Shown here piece by piece: positions 1 through 7,476 of a stretch of DNA of 13,213 nt; within the stretch, counting starts at the first letter, position 1, and each line of letters opens with the position of its first letter. The notes below the pieces were generated by a model. It did not search any database. It was not told the DNA's origin and saw only the letters and a program-made list of their open reading frames with translations. The translations under genes were made by a program, and so were the position numbers. Source of the DNA: JAIEPT01 sp038217425 (lineage in GTDB: Bacteria > Planctomycetota > Planctomycetia > Gemmatales > Gemmataceae); NCBI GenBank assembly GCA_038217425.1, contig JBBQPM010000192.1:1-13213 (forward strand), written 5' to 3'.

Positions 1-162
1 TTTGGTAAGGTATTCGTAAGTCTCTGCCAGCTCCTTGTCGGTGTCACAGAAAACGTACTCCAATTCCGGCACTATGTTGCGCATGTTCTTGCGCATGTAA
101 ATGGCAAGTGCGGTGCTGTCTTTTCCGCCTGACATCATCAGGATGTGCCGGGGCTTTGTCAT
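1..162 (-). CDS. sspD: PP-loop ATP pyrophosphatase, PAPS-reductase/SspD-DndC family (5' part only)
   Basis: Only the first 54 codons are present; the gene runs off the left edge. Residues 11-19 read SGGKDSTAL, the PP-loop (SGGxDS) that binds ATP in the PAPS reductase/adenylyl-transferring family. It is followed by a beta-strand ending in FCDTD, as in DndC and SspD, which adenylate the DNA backbone before sulfur insertion. The start (complement of 160-162) overlaps the stop of the upstream ATPase gene as ATGA, with a GAGG Shine-Dalgarno (complement of 170-173) 7 nt upstream, so translation is probably coupled. The PP-loop identity is seen directly. The choice of SspD over DndC rests on the two upstream genes (DUF4007 protein and ATPase), which match the sspB-sspC-sspD order. 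A PAPS reductase for assimilation is less likely in this context. Confidence 0.8.
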   Translation of the reverse strand, partial: MTKPRHILMMSGGKDSTALAIYMRKNMRNIVPELEYVFCDTDKELAETYEYLTK

Positions 163-3100
163 GAGTTTTCCTCGTTGGCTTCGGAGAGAAGCTGGCGTGC
201 GAGCCGCGCGAGAATGGCGACGCTAACGTCTTTTTCACCCAGCAGGTTTTGCTCAAGCAAAACGCGTCGCATTCCTTCCTCGGCTTGGGTCGCCCGGGAG
301 GCAAGCTGCGGCGGCACTTTCACGACACGTTCGAATTCGCCGCCATCGGGAACGCTGATGCTGATCCGCATCATCTCCTTGTCGCCATCGAGCAGTGCAA
401 ATCCGGTGCGTTCCATCTCGTAGGCCAGCACCTTGAAATGGTCGAACGTGCGGGCTGACGCAGCGAGTTGGACCTCAAAACGAGCCCTGTCCTGGTCATC
501 CCAGTGCGTCGGCGGCTTGCCGGCAAGCAAGGTGGCAATCGATTCCAGCCAGGTGGTGTCTTCAATGTCGGCGTCGGACACCCGCGTCAAAAACGCTTTG
601 AGCTGGACCGAAACGGCAACATTCAAGACAAGCCTGGCTTCATGCTCAATGGCTTTTCGTGCCTTGCCAATCTGTCCGGTTTGGCCGAAGGCCTTCAGGA
701 CCAATTGTTCAATTTCTGCCAGCAAATGCGGATAGGCCCGTTGCAATTCACTGAACGCGGTGCGGAGCGCCAGGAAATACGCCTCGATCTGAACGTCTTC
801 CACCTTGCCGGAAGGTGGAAACGGAGGAAATCCGTTGGCAAGGGGCAAGTCTGTGAATAGAAGCAGGTCGGGCTGGCGGGCTTCTTTTACCGCCTTCAAG
901 ATGCGCTGGGCGGCTTCGCTGATCTTCTTCGTTTTTCCGACGTAATCGGGAAGTTCCTTCACCGCCCGCACGAGGGGTCGAACGATGCTAAGTAGATCCG
1001 GTTCACCTGTCAGCGGCTTTGTGAGCATGGCAGCATACTGCTCGAAGACTTCGGCTCGTGGGCCGCTGATCCGGAAACGTTGCAGGTCAAATTTTTCGGG
1101 TGACCCGAAGATGCGTTCGAACACCGCTGCGTTCGGGCGTGGTACAAACGATCCTTCTTCGTATAGGGCAACCTGAGAATGGCCGTGAACCAGCACGGCG
1201 GCGAGGAGCACGGGCAGAACACCGTCTTTCAGGCCGAAGGGCGGCTGACGCAGCAGCGTAAATACGGCGTCCACGGATTTGCGGCCGCCCTCTGTTTCAT
1301 CTAGGAAACAATCGATGGCATTCCATAGTTCCCGAACAGCGGGTTCGGCCTTGCCGTCAGGAGAATGAATGCCGATGACCCCGCCGTGTTTTCGGTGCAG
1401 TCGGGATGCTTTGAGCAGTGTTTCGTAAATGCTTTTTTCCGGTGGGTGACCGGTAAAGCCGAGGCCATCTTCATCGGCATGCTCAAACATTGCCTCGATC
1501 AGGTTCCGGCGTGCGGCGGCGGCAGAAGAAGAAAGTGTCCGGCGGTTAATGAGTTCGTTGCGCCAGGTCGGGGTGGCGCTATAAACCTGGTCGCAGACTT
1601 TTGAGGTCAGGTCATTGAGTTGCCGTTTGGACGAGAGAGCCACCGGCTTGCCGCGATAATACCACTCAGGACCGCTCGCATTAGCCGGCGAAAACATCCA
1701 TTCCAGGTGTGTGCGGAGATTCTGCTCGGCGATGCCGAGGCGTGCATGAAGTTCGCGGCGGGCGGTGCGGTCCGATTCAAGTTCGGGTGTATGCTCGGAA
1801 ACCCATCGGAGGCAAACAAGCTCATGACAAAGCTCTTGCAGATCGTGCATTTCCTGGGGCAGTGCCGCTATGATCGGGCCCTCCTTTGCCGAGCGGATGA
1901 CCAGACGCATATTGACCCTGTCGTCGGCGTCGGCCGGAAGGCAGAGCACTAGCTTTCCGTCGGCGCCGGAGGATGCGTCGGCATGGGCGTGAAACAGATC
2001 TGGCTTGCATGCGTTGCGACCGACATACGACGCATCGAAATACCGCAAAGTTCCGGTCTGAAAATAATGCCGGCGTGCGATAAGCTGTTGCGGCGGCATT
2101 TCCCGCATAAGGAATGCGGCAATGTCCTGGTCGCGTTCAACGGATTGACGCGCGGCCTGGAGCCGGTCGTCGATATCGACATCGCTTCCTTCCCATAAGG
2201 CATAGCTGCCGGTGTGCCGGCGGTACACCACCACCGAGCGGCGTGACAGGGACTGTATGGCGTCCCCGATTTCTGGTTCGCTCGCGGTACCCTTCAGGGC
2301 AGTCCGCAGCGTTTTCACGGAAGCGGTTACACCTGCCGCCGGACCAAGCGCCTGTAAAAGCCCAATGGATTTGGCAAGACGGATTTCGGTTTCGGTGGCG
2401 TCGTGGAGGCGATCAAGCGCTGATTGGACCTCGGCCCAGAGTTTTCCGCGATGCTGGGCGAAGAGGGTGGGGCCGAGCGAGGCCACGACGTAGTCGTAAA
2501 GATGATCGAGCCGATAGGCGCCGCCTTGAACCGTGGTTTGTTTGAGGAACTCTTGGAAGCCGAAGGGTTCGGTTGATGCGAGAAAGGCAAAAAGGGACCG
2601 TTCGTTCTGGGCCAGTTGTCGGAAGAGCGGGCCAAGCACCACCGATGCAAGCGGATGGAGCGGGTAGCATGCGGCGAGATGATCCTGTAATTCTCCGGTT
2701 GCCATCGATCCCGACCGAATACCAATTGATACAACCTCCTGCGACAAAGCCTTTGCCTGCTTGCGAAAAGCTTTCACTTCAATTCCGTCACCGCTGTGCC
2801 CGATAGCATGTGACAGGAGCCGAAGAATCTGGTCGGTCCGTTCCTCAAATGCCACGTCTTCAAACCGGCCTTGCACCTTGGCCCACTCGGCACGTCGGCT
2901 TGGACTCATGTGATCGGCATAGCGATCGAGGGTCTGGTGAAGAATCGTCACGAACAGGAACGGACGCGATGAGCGGGTCGCGGCTTCGGCAAGCTCCTGA
3001 AGAACGAACACGTCGCCCTGATCGGGGTTGCTGGCACCGTATTCGAGGAACTTACCCAGCTCGTCAATTATCAGCAGGATGCCGGCAGCCCCTTCGTCGA

Positions 3101-3668
3101 ACCGGGAGAGGTATTCATTGGCCTCCTCAAAAAGCCGAACGATAATGCCGCCCGATGGTTTTCCCTGTGTTGCCAGCTGCTCCAGCTGTTCAACAATCTG
3201 CGGGGGACGGCCGCGAGCGGCGATACTCCGCAACGACGATGCTAGGCTTGCGGCCAGGGCATTTTCCAGTGGCTGGCGGGAGCCTGTCACTAGCACCGGG
3301 CAAAGCCGTCCCGCTTTTTTGGCAAGAACACCGCCAGACCCGAAGAGGCGGTTCGCTAGGTCGGCATCAGAATTGACGAGGAAGTCCCTGGCTTTCGGTC
3401 GAACCCATGACTGACCGCCCAGCAATTGTGCGGTCAGCAGTGCGAAGGCCGACTTGCCTGAGCCGTAGGGGCCGGTCAGCGACCAAGCGCGGGTTTGCGT
3501 ATCCCCCTGCAACGCATCGGTGAAGCGGCGTAATACATCGCGGCCCACTGGAGTCAGAATGTATCCGTCAAGGGCGTCGGTTCGGTGTACGTCACGGACC
3601 AAAGAAACTGATCTAGCAAAGCGTGGGCTAACGACGGCGAGTGTGTCGAGGGTGGGAGAGTCGCTCAT
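159..3668 (-). CDS. sspC: Large P-loop ATPase of phosphorothioation system (SspC-like)
   Basis: A 1169-residue protein with an N-terminal P-loop ATPase module. Walker A GPYGSGKS is at residues 66-73, with K72 the phosphate-binding lysine. A hydrophobic strand ending in D202-E203 (IIDELGKF) is a good Walker B. A further strand around FLFVTILHQ (residues 237-245) may be the sensor region. The remaining ~900 residues are mostly helical with no motif I can name. In SspBCD systems the middle gene encodes the ATPase that works with the nickase SspB and the PP-loop enzyme SspD during DNA phosphorothioation; that role is inferred from order and motifs. I chose ATG at the complement of 3666-3668: it forms an ATGA overlap with the upstream stop and has a GGAGGG Shine-Dalgarno (complement of 3677-3682) 8 nt away. 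An in-frame extension of 83 codons lies inside the upstream gene and has no such support. Confidence 0.82.
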   Translation of the reverse strand: MSDSPTLDTLAVVSPRFARSVSLVRDVHRTDALDGYILTPVGRDVLRRFTDALQGDTQTRAWSLTGPYGSGKSAFALLTAQLLGGQSWVRPKARDFLVNSDADLANRLFGSGGVLAKKAGRLCPVLVTGSRQPLENALAASLASSLRSIAARGRPPQIVEQLEQLATQGKPSGGIIVRLFEEANEYLSRFDEGAAGILLIIDELGKFLEYGASNPDQGDVFVLQELAEAATRSSRPFLFVTILHQTLDRYADHMSPSRRAEWAKVQGRFEDVAFEERTDQILRLLSHAIGHSGDGIEVKAFRKQAKALSQEVVSIGIRSGSMATGELQDHLAACYPLHPLASVVLGPLFRQLAQNERSLFAFLASTEPFGFQEFLKQTTVQGGAYRLDHLYDYVVASLGPTLFAQHRGKLWAEVQSALDRLHDATETEIRLAKSIGLLQALGPAAGVTASVKTLRTALKGTASEPEIGDAIQSLSRRSVVVYRRHTGSYALWEGSDVDIDDRLQAARQSVERDQDIAAFLMREMPPQQLIARRHYFQTGTLRYFDASYVGRNACKPDLFHAHADASSGADGKLVLCLPADADDRVNMRLVIRSAKEGPIIAALPQEMHDLQELCHELVCLRWVSEHTPELESDRTARRELHARLGIAEQNLRTHLEWMFSPANASGPEWYYRGKPVALSSKRQLNDLTSKVCDQVYSATPTWRNELINRRTLSSSAAAARRNLIEAMFEHADEDGLGFTGHPPEKSIYETLLKASRLHRKHGGVIGIHSPDGKAEPAVRELWNAIDCFLDETEGGRKSVDAVFTLLRQPPFGLKDGVLPVLLAAVLVHGHSQVALYEEGSFVPRPNAAVFERIFGSPEKFDLQRFRISGPRAEVFEQYAAMLTKPLTGEPDLLSIVRPLVRAVKELPDYVGKTKKISEAAQRILKAVKEARQPDLLLFTDLPLANGFPPFPPSGKVEDVQIEAYFLALRTAFSELQRAYPHLLAEIEQLVLKAFGQTGQIGKARKAIEHEARLVLNVAVSVQLKAFLTRVSDADIEDTTWLESIATLLAGKPPTHWDDQDRARFEVQLAASARTFDHFKVLAYEMERTGFALLDGDKEMMRISISVPDGGEFERVVKVPPQLASRATQAEEGMRRVLLEQNLLGEKDVSVAILARLARQLLSEANEENS

Positions 3669-4576
3669 CGTCGCTTCCCTCCGACTGCATAGGCTTCGGA
3701 TAACAGGTCGTTCGGTTCGAGCGGCTTTCTGCGATAGAGTTGGCGTAGCCCAGCCGTCTCTCCGTAGGACAGAGCACCGTCCGTCAGGCTTTCGATGCGT
3801 TCCAACCGTTCGGCAAGGGAGGATTCGTCGATTTTGAACAGCCGGCCGGGGCTGCCTGGATTGCGTGCGAGATCGTTCAAGGCAAGCGTCTCTGATTGCG
3901 GCGAAAACAATTCCCAAAACCGGAGCGTCGCATAGAGCAGGATGCAGTCAGGAAGCCCTTGCTGGGTTCCGCGCCGGAACCCGAACATCTGGCTGTCGGC
4001 AGATTGCGAAACGAGGCCAAGCTCGATCAGCGGACAATCGAGGGAATCTTCGGTGAACTCGCTGCGCGAATGCCGGGAGGCGACATAGGTCCGCAGGAAA
4101 CAATCAACGTCCCGCTTAAGGGAACTGGGTGCTACCTGCTTGCCGCCCAGGGTCTGCGTCCATTTGTGGAGGGCCGAAGTGAGGGTATCCCTGGTGAATT
4201 CCGGTTCATGAAAGAAGTTAAATGCCCAAAACCACGTGGTTGCACGCGAGCGGTTTCTCGCGATGTGCCAGTGCAGAATCCACAGGGTCGCCGGATCTTC
4301 CAGGTAGGGGTCGAGGCCGCGGTCGGCGAAGAGCATTTTGCCAAGGCTGGTGACCCGCATGCCACCTGCCGATCGGTCGTCTTCCAGCACGCCGGTGGCA
4401 AGGCACCAGTGGCGGATCGACCGGACCATGTTCTTGCCTACGCCGAGGGTGGTGATAGCGTCATCGCGCAAGAAGACGTTGCTGTCCTCGCGAACAGCAT
4501 CATATCCCTTTTTCAGCCAGGGGTAACGAAACGGGAAAGTTTCGTGACCTGAGAAAACATGCACCGCGCTCGCCAT
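3665..4576 (-). CDS. sspB: DUF4007 protein, probable phosphorothioation nickase SspB
   Basis: A 303-residue protein with the hallmarks of the DUF4007 family: an N-terminal GHETFPFR (residues 10-17), a helix-turn-helix-like stretch LGVGKNMVRSIRHWC (44-58), and the conserved segment DPATLWILHWHIARN (94-108). DUF4007 is the core of SspB, reported to act as the DNA nickase of the SspABCD phosphorothioation system, and is also found in other Dnd-related loci. It is first in the minus-strand operon and its TGA overlaps the start of the ATPase gene by 4 nt. The ATG at the complement of 4574-4576 has only a weak upstream AGG; a start a few codons downstream (M before HVFSGHE is absent, V5 is GTG) is conceivable. 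Length fits the family. The family call is firm; nicking activity is inferred from relatives. Confidence 0.85.
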   Translation of the reverse strand: MASAVHVFSGHETFPFRYPWLKKGYDAVREDSNVFLRDDAITTLGVGKNMVRSIRHWCLATGVLEDDRSAGGMRVTSLGKMLFADRGLDPYLEDPATLWILHWHIARNRSRATTWFWAFNFFHEPEFTRDTLTSALHKWTQTLGGKQVAPSSLKRDVDCFLRTYVASRHSRSEFTEDSLDCPLIELGLVSQSADSQMFGFRRGTQQGLPDCILLYATLRFWELFSPQSETLALNDLARNPGSPGRLFKIDESSLAERLERIESLTDGALSYGETAGLRQLYRRKPLEPNDLLSEAYAVGGKRR

Positions 4577-4760
4577 CTGGGTACCTGCATTGCGTCATGG
4601 CGCACTCTGAGCCCTGAATTGTCACGGAAGCCACTGAACTTTATATGGTTTTGTCGTTCTCTGGCACACGATGCTCCAGCGGCACTGGCTGCCACCCCCA
4701 ATCGGTCGTATTTTCAATCTGGGGACGGAATAACGGCCGAAATTCCCCGGAGGTGATCGT
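4577..4760. promoter_or_regulatory. Divergent promoter region between sspB-like operon and methyltransferase
   Basis: This 184-bp spacer is the only non-coding stretch between the two divergent units. On the plus strand TTGTCA (4619-4624, 5 of 6 to the sigma70 -35) and TATATG (4642-4647) are separated by 17 bp. On the minus strand TATAAA (complement of 4640-4645) is a good -10 overlapping the same AT-rich core, but its -35 is poor. The overlap would make the two promoters compete. The methyltransferase leader would be ~107 nt. This is pattern matching only. Confidence 0.35.
4749..4756 (+). promoter_or_regulatory. Strong ribosome binding site deciding the methyltransferase start
   Basis: GGAGGTGA, a near-perfect anti-16S match, ends 4 nt before the ATG at 4761, fixing that codon as the start. 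Confidence 0.8.
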
Positions 4761-6218
4761 ATGGATCAAGCAGCCATTCAGCGGCACAAAACGGCGATCC
4801 GTCGTGGAGACTTCTCGCGGCCGGTAAAGTGTCTCCTGCGCGACGCCCTACTCGGCAAGGACGTGACGTTTTTCGACTATGGCTGCGGCCGAGGCGAGGA
4901 TCTGAAACTTCTTGCGAGTGAAGGTTTTACATGTAGCGGGTGGGATCCGGCGTTCCAACCGAACGCGGCGCGGCAGGACGCTGACATTGTCAACCTTGGC
5001 TACGTAATCAACGTCATTGAGAAACCCGACGAGCGCTCCGAGACTCTCCGCCGGGCTTGGGCGCTTTGCCGTCAGGTGATGGCGGTCGCGGCTCAGGTGC
5101 TCGTGGCGGGAAGGGGCAAGGACCCGGTCGAATTCGGGGACGGCGTGCTGACGAATCGTGGCACTTTTCAGAAATTCTTTGAACAGGCCGAACTCAAGGC
5201 CTATCTCGAAGAGCAGCTGCACACGGAGGCGATCCCCGCCGGAATCGGCACATTCTACCTATTTAAGGATGAGGCACGGCGTCAACAGTTCCTAGCGAAT
5301 CGCTTTCGCCGCCACGAAATACTTCCCCGCCAAAGAATTGCCGAGCTTCGGCTTGAGGATACCCGCCAGGCCCTGGAACCCCTGATGGGGATCATTGCTG
5401 GGCTTGGCCGCGTGCCTGATCCCACCGAGTTCGATGGTGCGTCGGCAATTATCGAGCGTTTTGGCTCAGTCAAGCGTGCCTTTGCGGCAATCCAACGTAT
5501 CACCGACGCCGAAACCTGGGACGCCATCGCTCGCCGGCGTCGGGAGGACATTCTTGTTTACCTCGCTCTCGCCCGGTTCCGCAGACGGCCATCGTTGGCC
5601 CAGCTGTCGAGCACTCTCCAGCGGGACATGCGTGCTTTCTTTGGAACCTACACGAAGGCCTGCCGACAGGCAGACGAACTACTCTTCCAAGCGGGTGACC
5701 CCGCTGCCATCGACGAAGCCTGTGGCCGATCCACATTAGGTAAGCTCCTACCGGATGATCTTTACATCCACATTACCGCACGGCAAGCGTTAGAGCCGAT
5801 CTTGCGTGTCTATGAGGGTTGTGGCCGCGCTTATCTGGGGGAAGTGGAAGGAGCGAACATCATCAAGTTCCATCGGCGATCCGGCAAACTGTCTTATCTC
5901 ATTTATCCCGATTTCGAGACTGACCCTCATCCCGCCCTACTTCGTGGCGTCAGGCTTGCCCTCCGGAACCGAGAACTACATTGCTACGACTACGCCCTGA
6001 GCGCAAACCCCCCAATCCTCCACCGGAAAGAATCATTTCTTCAGTCGGACCATCCTCTCTTCCGCAAATTTGCCAGGCTCACCCTGCAAGAGGAGCGGTA
6101 CGGACTTTTGAATGACACCCATACAATCGGAACTCGTAAAGGATGGGAAGTTAGATTGCATGAGGCAGGGTTCAAGTTACGAGGTCACCGGTTGATCCGC
6201 GGCAATCGGGTTCAATAG
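4761..6218 (+). CDS. DNA phosphorothioation-associated putative methyltransferase
   Basis: A 485-residue protein. Residues 38-51 (FDYGCGRGEDLKLL) form a class I SAM-binding motif I, followed by a motif II-like GWDP (60-63). DIVNLGYVINVIE (75-87) is typical of the family annotated as DNA phosphorothioation-associated putative methyltransferase, which rides with Dnd and Ssp clusters. Late regions contain FHRRSGKLSYLIYPDFETDPHPAL and related stretches whose role I cannot assign. The substrate is unproven in the family; DNA or a modification-pathway component are both possible. It starts next to a strong GGAGGTGA site and is transcribed divergently from the sspB-C-D-like operon, so its product probably belongs to the same defence module. 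Membership is well supported by the N-terminal motifs and context; catalytic function is inference. Confidence 0.8.
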   Translation: MDQAAIQRHKTAIRRGDFSRPVKCLLRDALLGKDVTFFDYGCGRGEDLKLLASEGFTCSGWDPAFQPNAARQDADIVNLGYVINVIEKPDERSETLRRAWALCRQVMAVAAQVLVAGRGKDPVEFGDGVLTNRGTFQKFFEQAELKAYLEEQLHTEAIPAGIGTFYLFKDEARRQQFLANRFRRHEILPRQRIAELRLEDTRQALEPLMGIIAGLGRVPDPTEFDGASAIIERFGSVKRAFAAIQRITDAETWDAIARRRREDILVYLALARFRRRPSLAQLSSTLQRDMRAFFGTYTKACRQADELLFQAGDPAAIDEACGRSTLGKLLPDDLYIHITARQALEPILRVYEGCGRAYLGEVEGANIIKFHRRSGKLSYLIYPDFETDPHPALLRGVRLALRNRELHCYDYALSANPPILHRKESFLQSDHPLFRKFARLTLQEERYGLLNDTHTIGTRKGWEVRLHEAGFKLRGHRLIRGNRVQ

Positions 6219-6227
6219 GTCAGCATG

Positions 6228-6282
6228 GACGAGCATTGATTTGCCAAAACTCACTGTATGACGGTTTTGTTTTGCACTCGTC
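6228..6282. terminator. Nested inverted repeats after the methyltransferase, possible terminator
   Basis: GACGAG (6228-6233) pairs with CTCGTC (6277-6282), and inside it CAAAAC (6245-6250) pairs with GTTTTG (6264-6269). Starting 10 nt past the stop codon, this could fold into an interrupted stem. There is no clean U-tract, so Rho-independent termination is uncertain. Confidence 0.3.
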
Positions 6283-6370
6283 AACAAATCTGGTGACCGC
6301 AGGAATTCCTCAGAAACTCCTATCCTGATGAAGTCTCACGGGATTTTCGCCTCCTTGCTTGTTTCCAATG

Positions 6371-6398
6371 ATGCATGATAAAGGACATTATCATGCTG
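6371..6398. repeat. dif-like inverted repeat upstream of the recombinase
   Basis: A perfect 9-bp inverted repeat, GCATGATAA (6373-6381) and TTATCATGC (6388-6396), surrounds the 6-bp centre AGGACA. With 11-bp arms the element spans 28 bp, and the inner arm ends (ATAA / TTAT) and 6-bp spacer match the architecture of Xer dif sites. It lies 106 bp before the start of a XerC/D-like gene. It is a candidate crossover site for that recombinase; an operator is the alternative. The outer arm bases do not match known dif consensus well. Confidence 0.4.
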
Positions 6399-6435
6399 CT
6401 TCCGAGGAAGCCTTAGCGGTTTCGTCGGGATTGAA

Positions 6436-6462
6436 TCTCGCGAGAACTTCTCGGTTTCTCGG
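6436..6462. repeat. Cluster of TTCTCG/CGAGAA motifs before the integrase
   Basis: A perfect 10-bp palindrome TCTCGCGAGA (6436-6445) overlaps CGAGAAC (6441-6447). It is followed by TTCTCG at 6448-6453 and again at 6456-6461, an 8-bp period. Sited 43-70 bp before the integrase start, it could be an operator or an accessory recombinase-binding array. The same motif recurs at 8541-8581. Confidence 0.35.
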
Positions 6463-6504
6463 GGCGATTTCGGCATTACGTGCATCGGGAATTGATGGAG
6501 ATTC

Positions 6505-7464
6505 ATGGATGACCTGGATTTAATCGTTCGTCCGCCGGCAGACTTCATCGCGGTGCCGGCGTTGGTCGCAGACGCGGGAGACGAGGCAACAGAACGGTTC
6601 TTCGAGTTCTTCGCCGCGAATATTCGTAATCCGAACACCCGCCGGGCCTATGCTCGCGCGGTTGACCGATTTTTTGCTTGGTGCCAGGATCGGGGCATTG
6701 GGTTGCGGCAGATCCGGCCGGTCGTTGTGGCTGGCTTTATCGAGCAACATCCGGGCGCGAAGCCATCCGCGAAGCAATCTTTGGCCGCGATTCGCATGCT
6801 TTTCGACTGGCTCGTCATCGGGCAGATCGTGCCGGCGAATCCTGCTAGCGCCGTGCGCGGACCAAAACACGTCGTCAAGACCGGGAAGACACCAGTCTTG
6901 TCAGCTGCCCAAACACGTCAGCTGCTCGACAGTATTCCCGATGACCGAATCGCTGGCATTCGAGATCGGGCGTTGATTGCGATCATGTGCTTCACGTTTG
7001 CTCGCGTTGGCGCCGTCGTCGGCATGCGCGTCGAAGACTACTTCCAAAACGGAAAGAGATGGTGGGTCCGCCTTCACGAAAAAGGCGGGAAACGTCACGA
7101 GGTGCCGGCGCATCATAATCTCGAAACGTATCTGGATGCCTACATGAACGCTGCGGGAATTGCGGAGAAACTCAAAGAGCCACTGTTTCGGTCGATCGGG
7201 CCGAAACGCTTACTCACGGCCAAGCAGATGACCGAGAACGACGTTCTCCGGATGATCAAGCGGCGAACGAAGGCCGCCGGCCTTCCTTCATCCACATGTT
7301 GCCACACGTTCCGGGCCACCGGCATCACGACATTCTTGGAAAACGGCGGCACGATCGAGAATGCACAGGCGATCGCCGCGCATGAATCGCCAAGGACCAC
7401 GATGCTTTACGACCGAACCGGCGACAAGATTACCCTTGATGAAATCGAAAGGATTATCATTTGA
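6505..7464 (+). CDS. Tyrosine recombinase/integrase (XerC/D-like)
   Basis: A 319-residue, apparently complete tyrosine recombinase. The N-terminal SAM-like core-binding domain (about 28-115) contains NPNTRRAYARAVDRFFAWC. The catalytic domain follows with R167 (FTFARVGA), K193 (HEKGGKRHEVP), H267 and R270 (HTFRATG), H293 (AAHES) and the nucleophile Y302 (TTMLYDR). All six expected positions are present, so the enzyme is likely active. It would cut and join DNA at paired sites, either as the integrase of a mobile island or as a resident recombinase. The start at 6505 has GGAG only 4 nt upstream, a short spacing, so expression may be modest. A dif-like inverted repeat lies just upstream and a membrane-protein gene follows after 12 nt. 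Family is certain; target site and element are not. Confidence 0.92.
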   Translation: MDDLDLIVRPPADFIAVPALVADAGDEATERFFEFFAANIRNPNTRRAYARAVDRFFAWCQDRGIGLRQIRPVVVAGFIEQHPGAKPSAKQSLAAIRMLFDWLVIGQIVPANPASAVRGPKHVVKTGKTPVLSAAQTRQLLDSIPDDRIAGIRDRALIAIMCFTFARVGAVVGMRVEDYFQNGKRWWVRLHEKGGKRHEVPAHHNLETYLDAYMNAAGIAEKLKEPLFRSIGPKRLLTAKQMTENDVLRMIKRRTKAAGLPSSTCCHTFRATGITTFLENGGTIENAQAIAAHESPRTTMLYDRTGDKITLDEIERIII

Positions 7465-7476
7465 CTGAGAATTCCG

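Noticed and set aside
3669..3917. An 83-codon in-frame extension of the SspC-like ATPase
   Set aside because: It lies wholly inside the DUF4007 gene, and the downstream ATG has an ATGA overlap and a GGAGGG ribosome site at proper spacing.
6219..6504. A tRNA-derived attachment site or small RNA gene next to the integrase
   Set aside because: No tRNA-like cloverleaf, CCA end or conserved T-loop sequence could be found on either strand.
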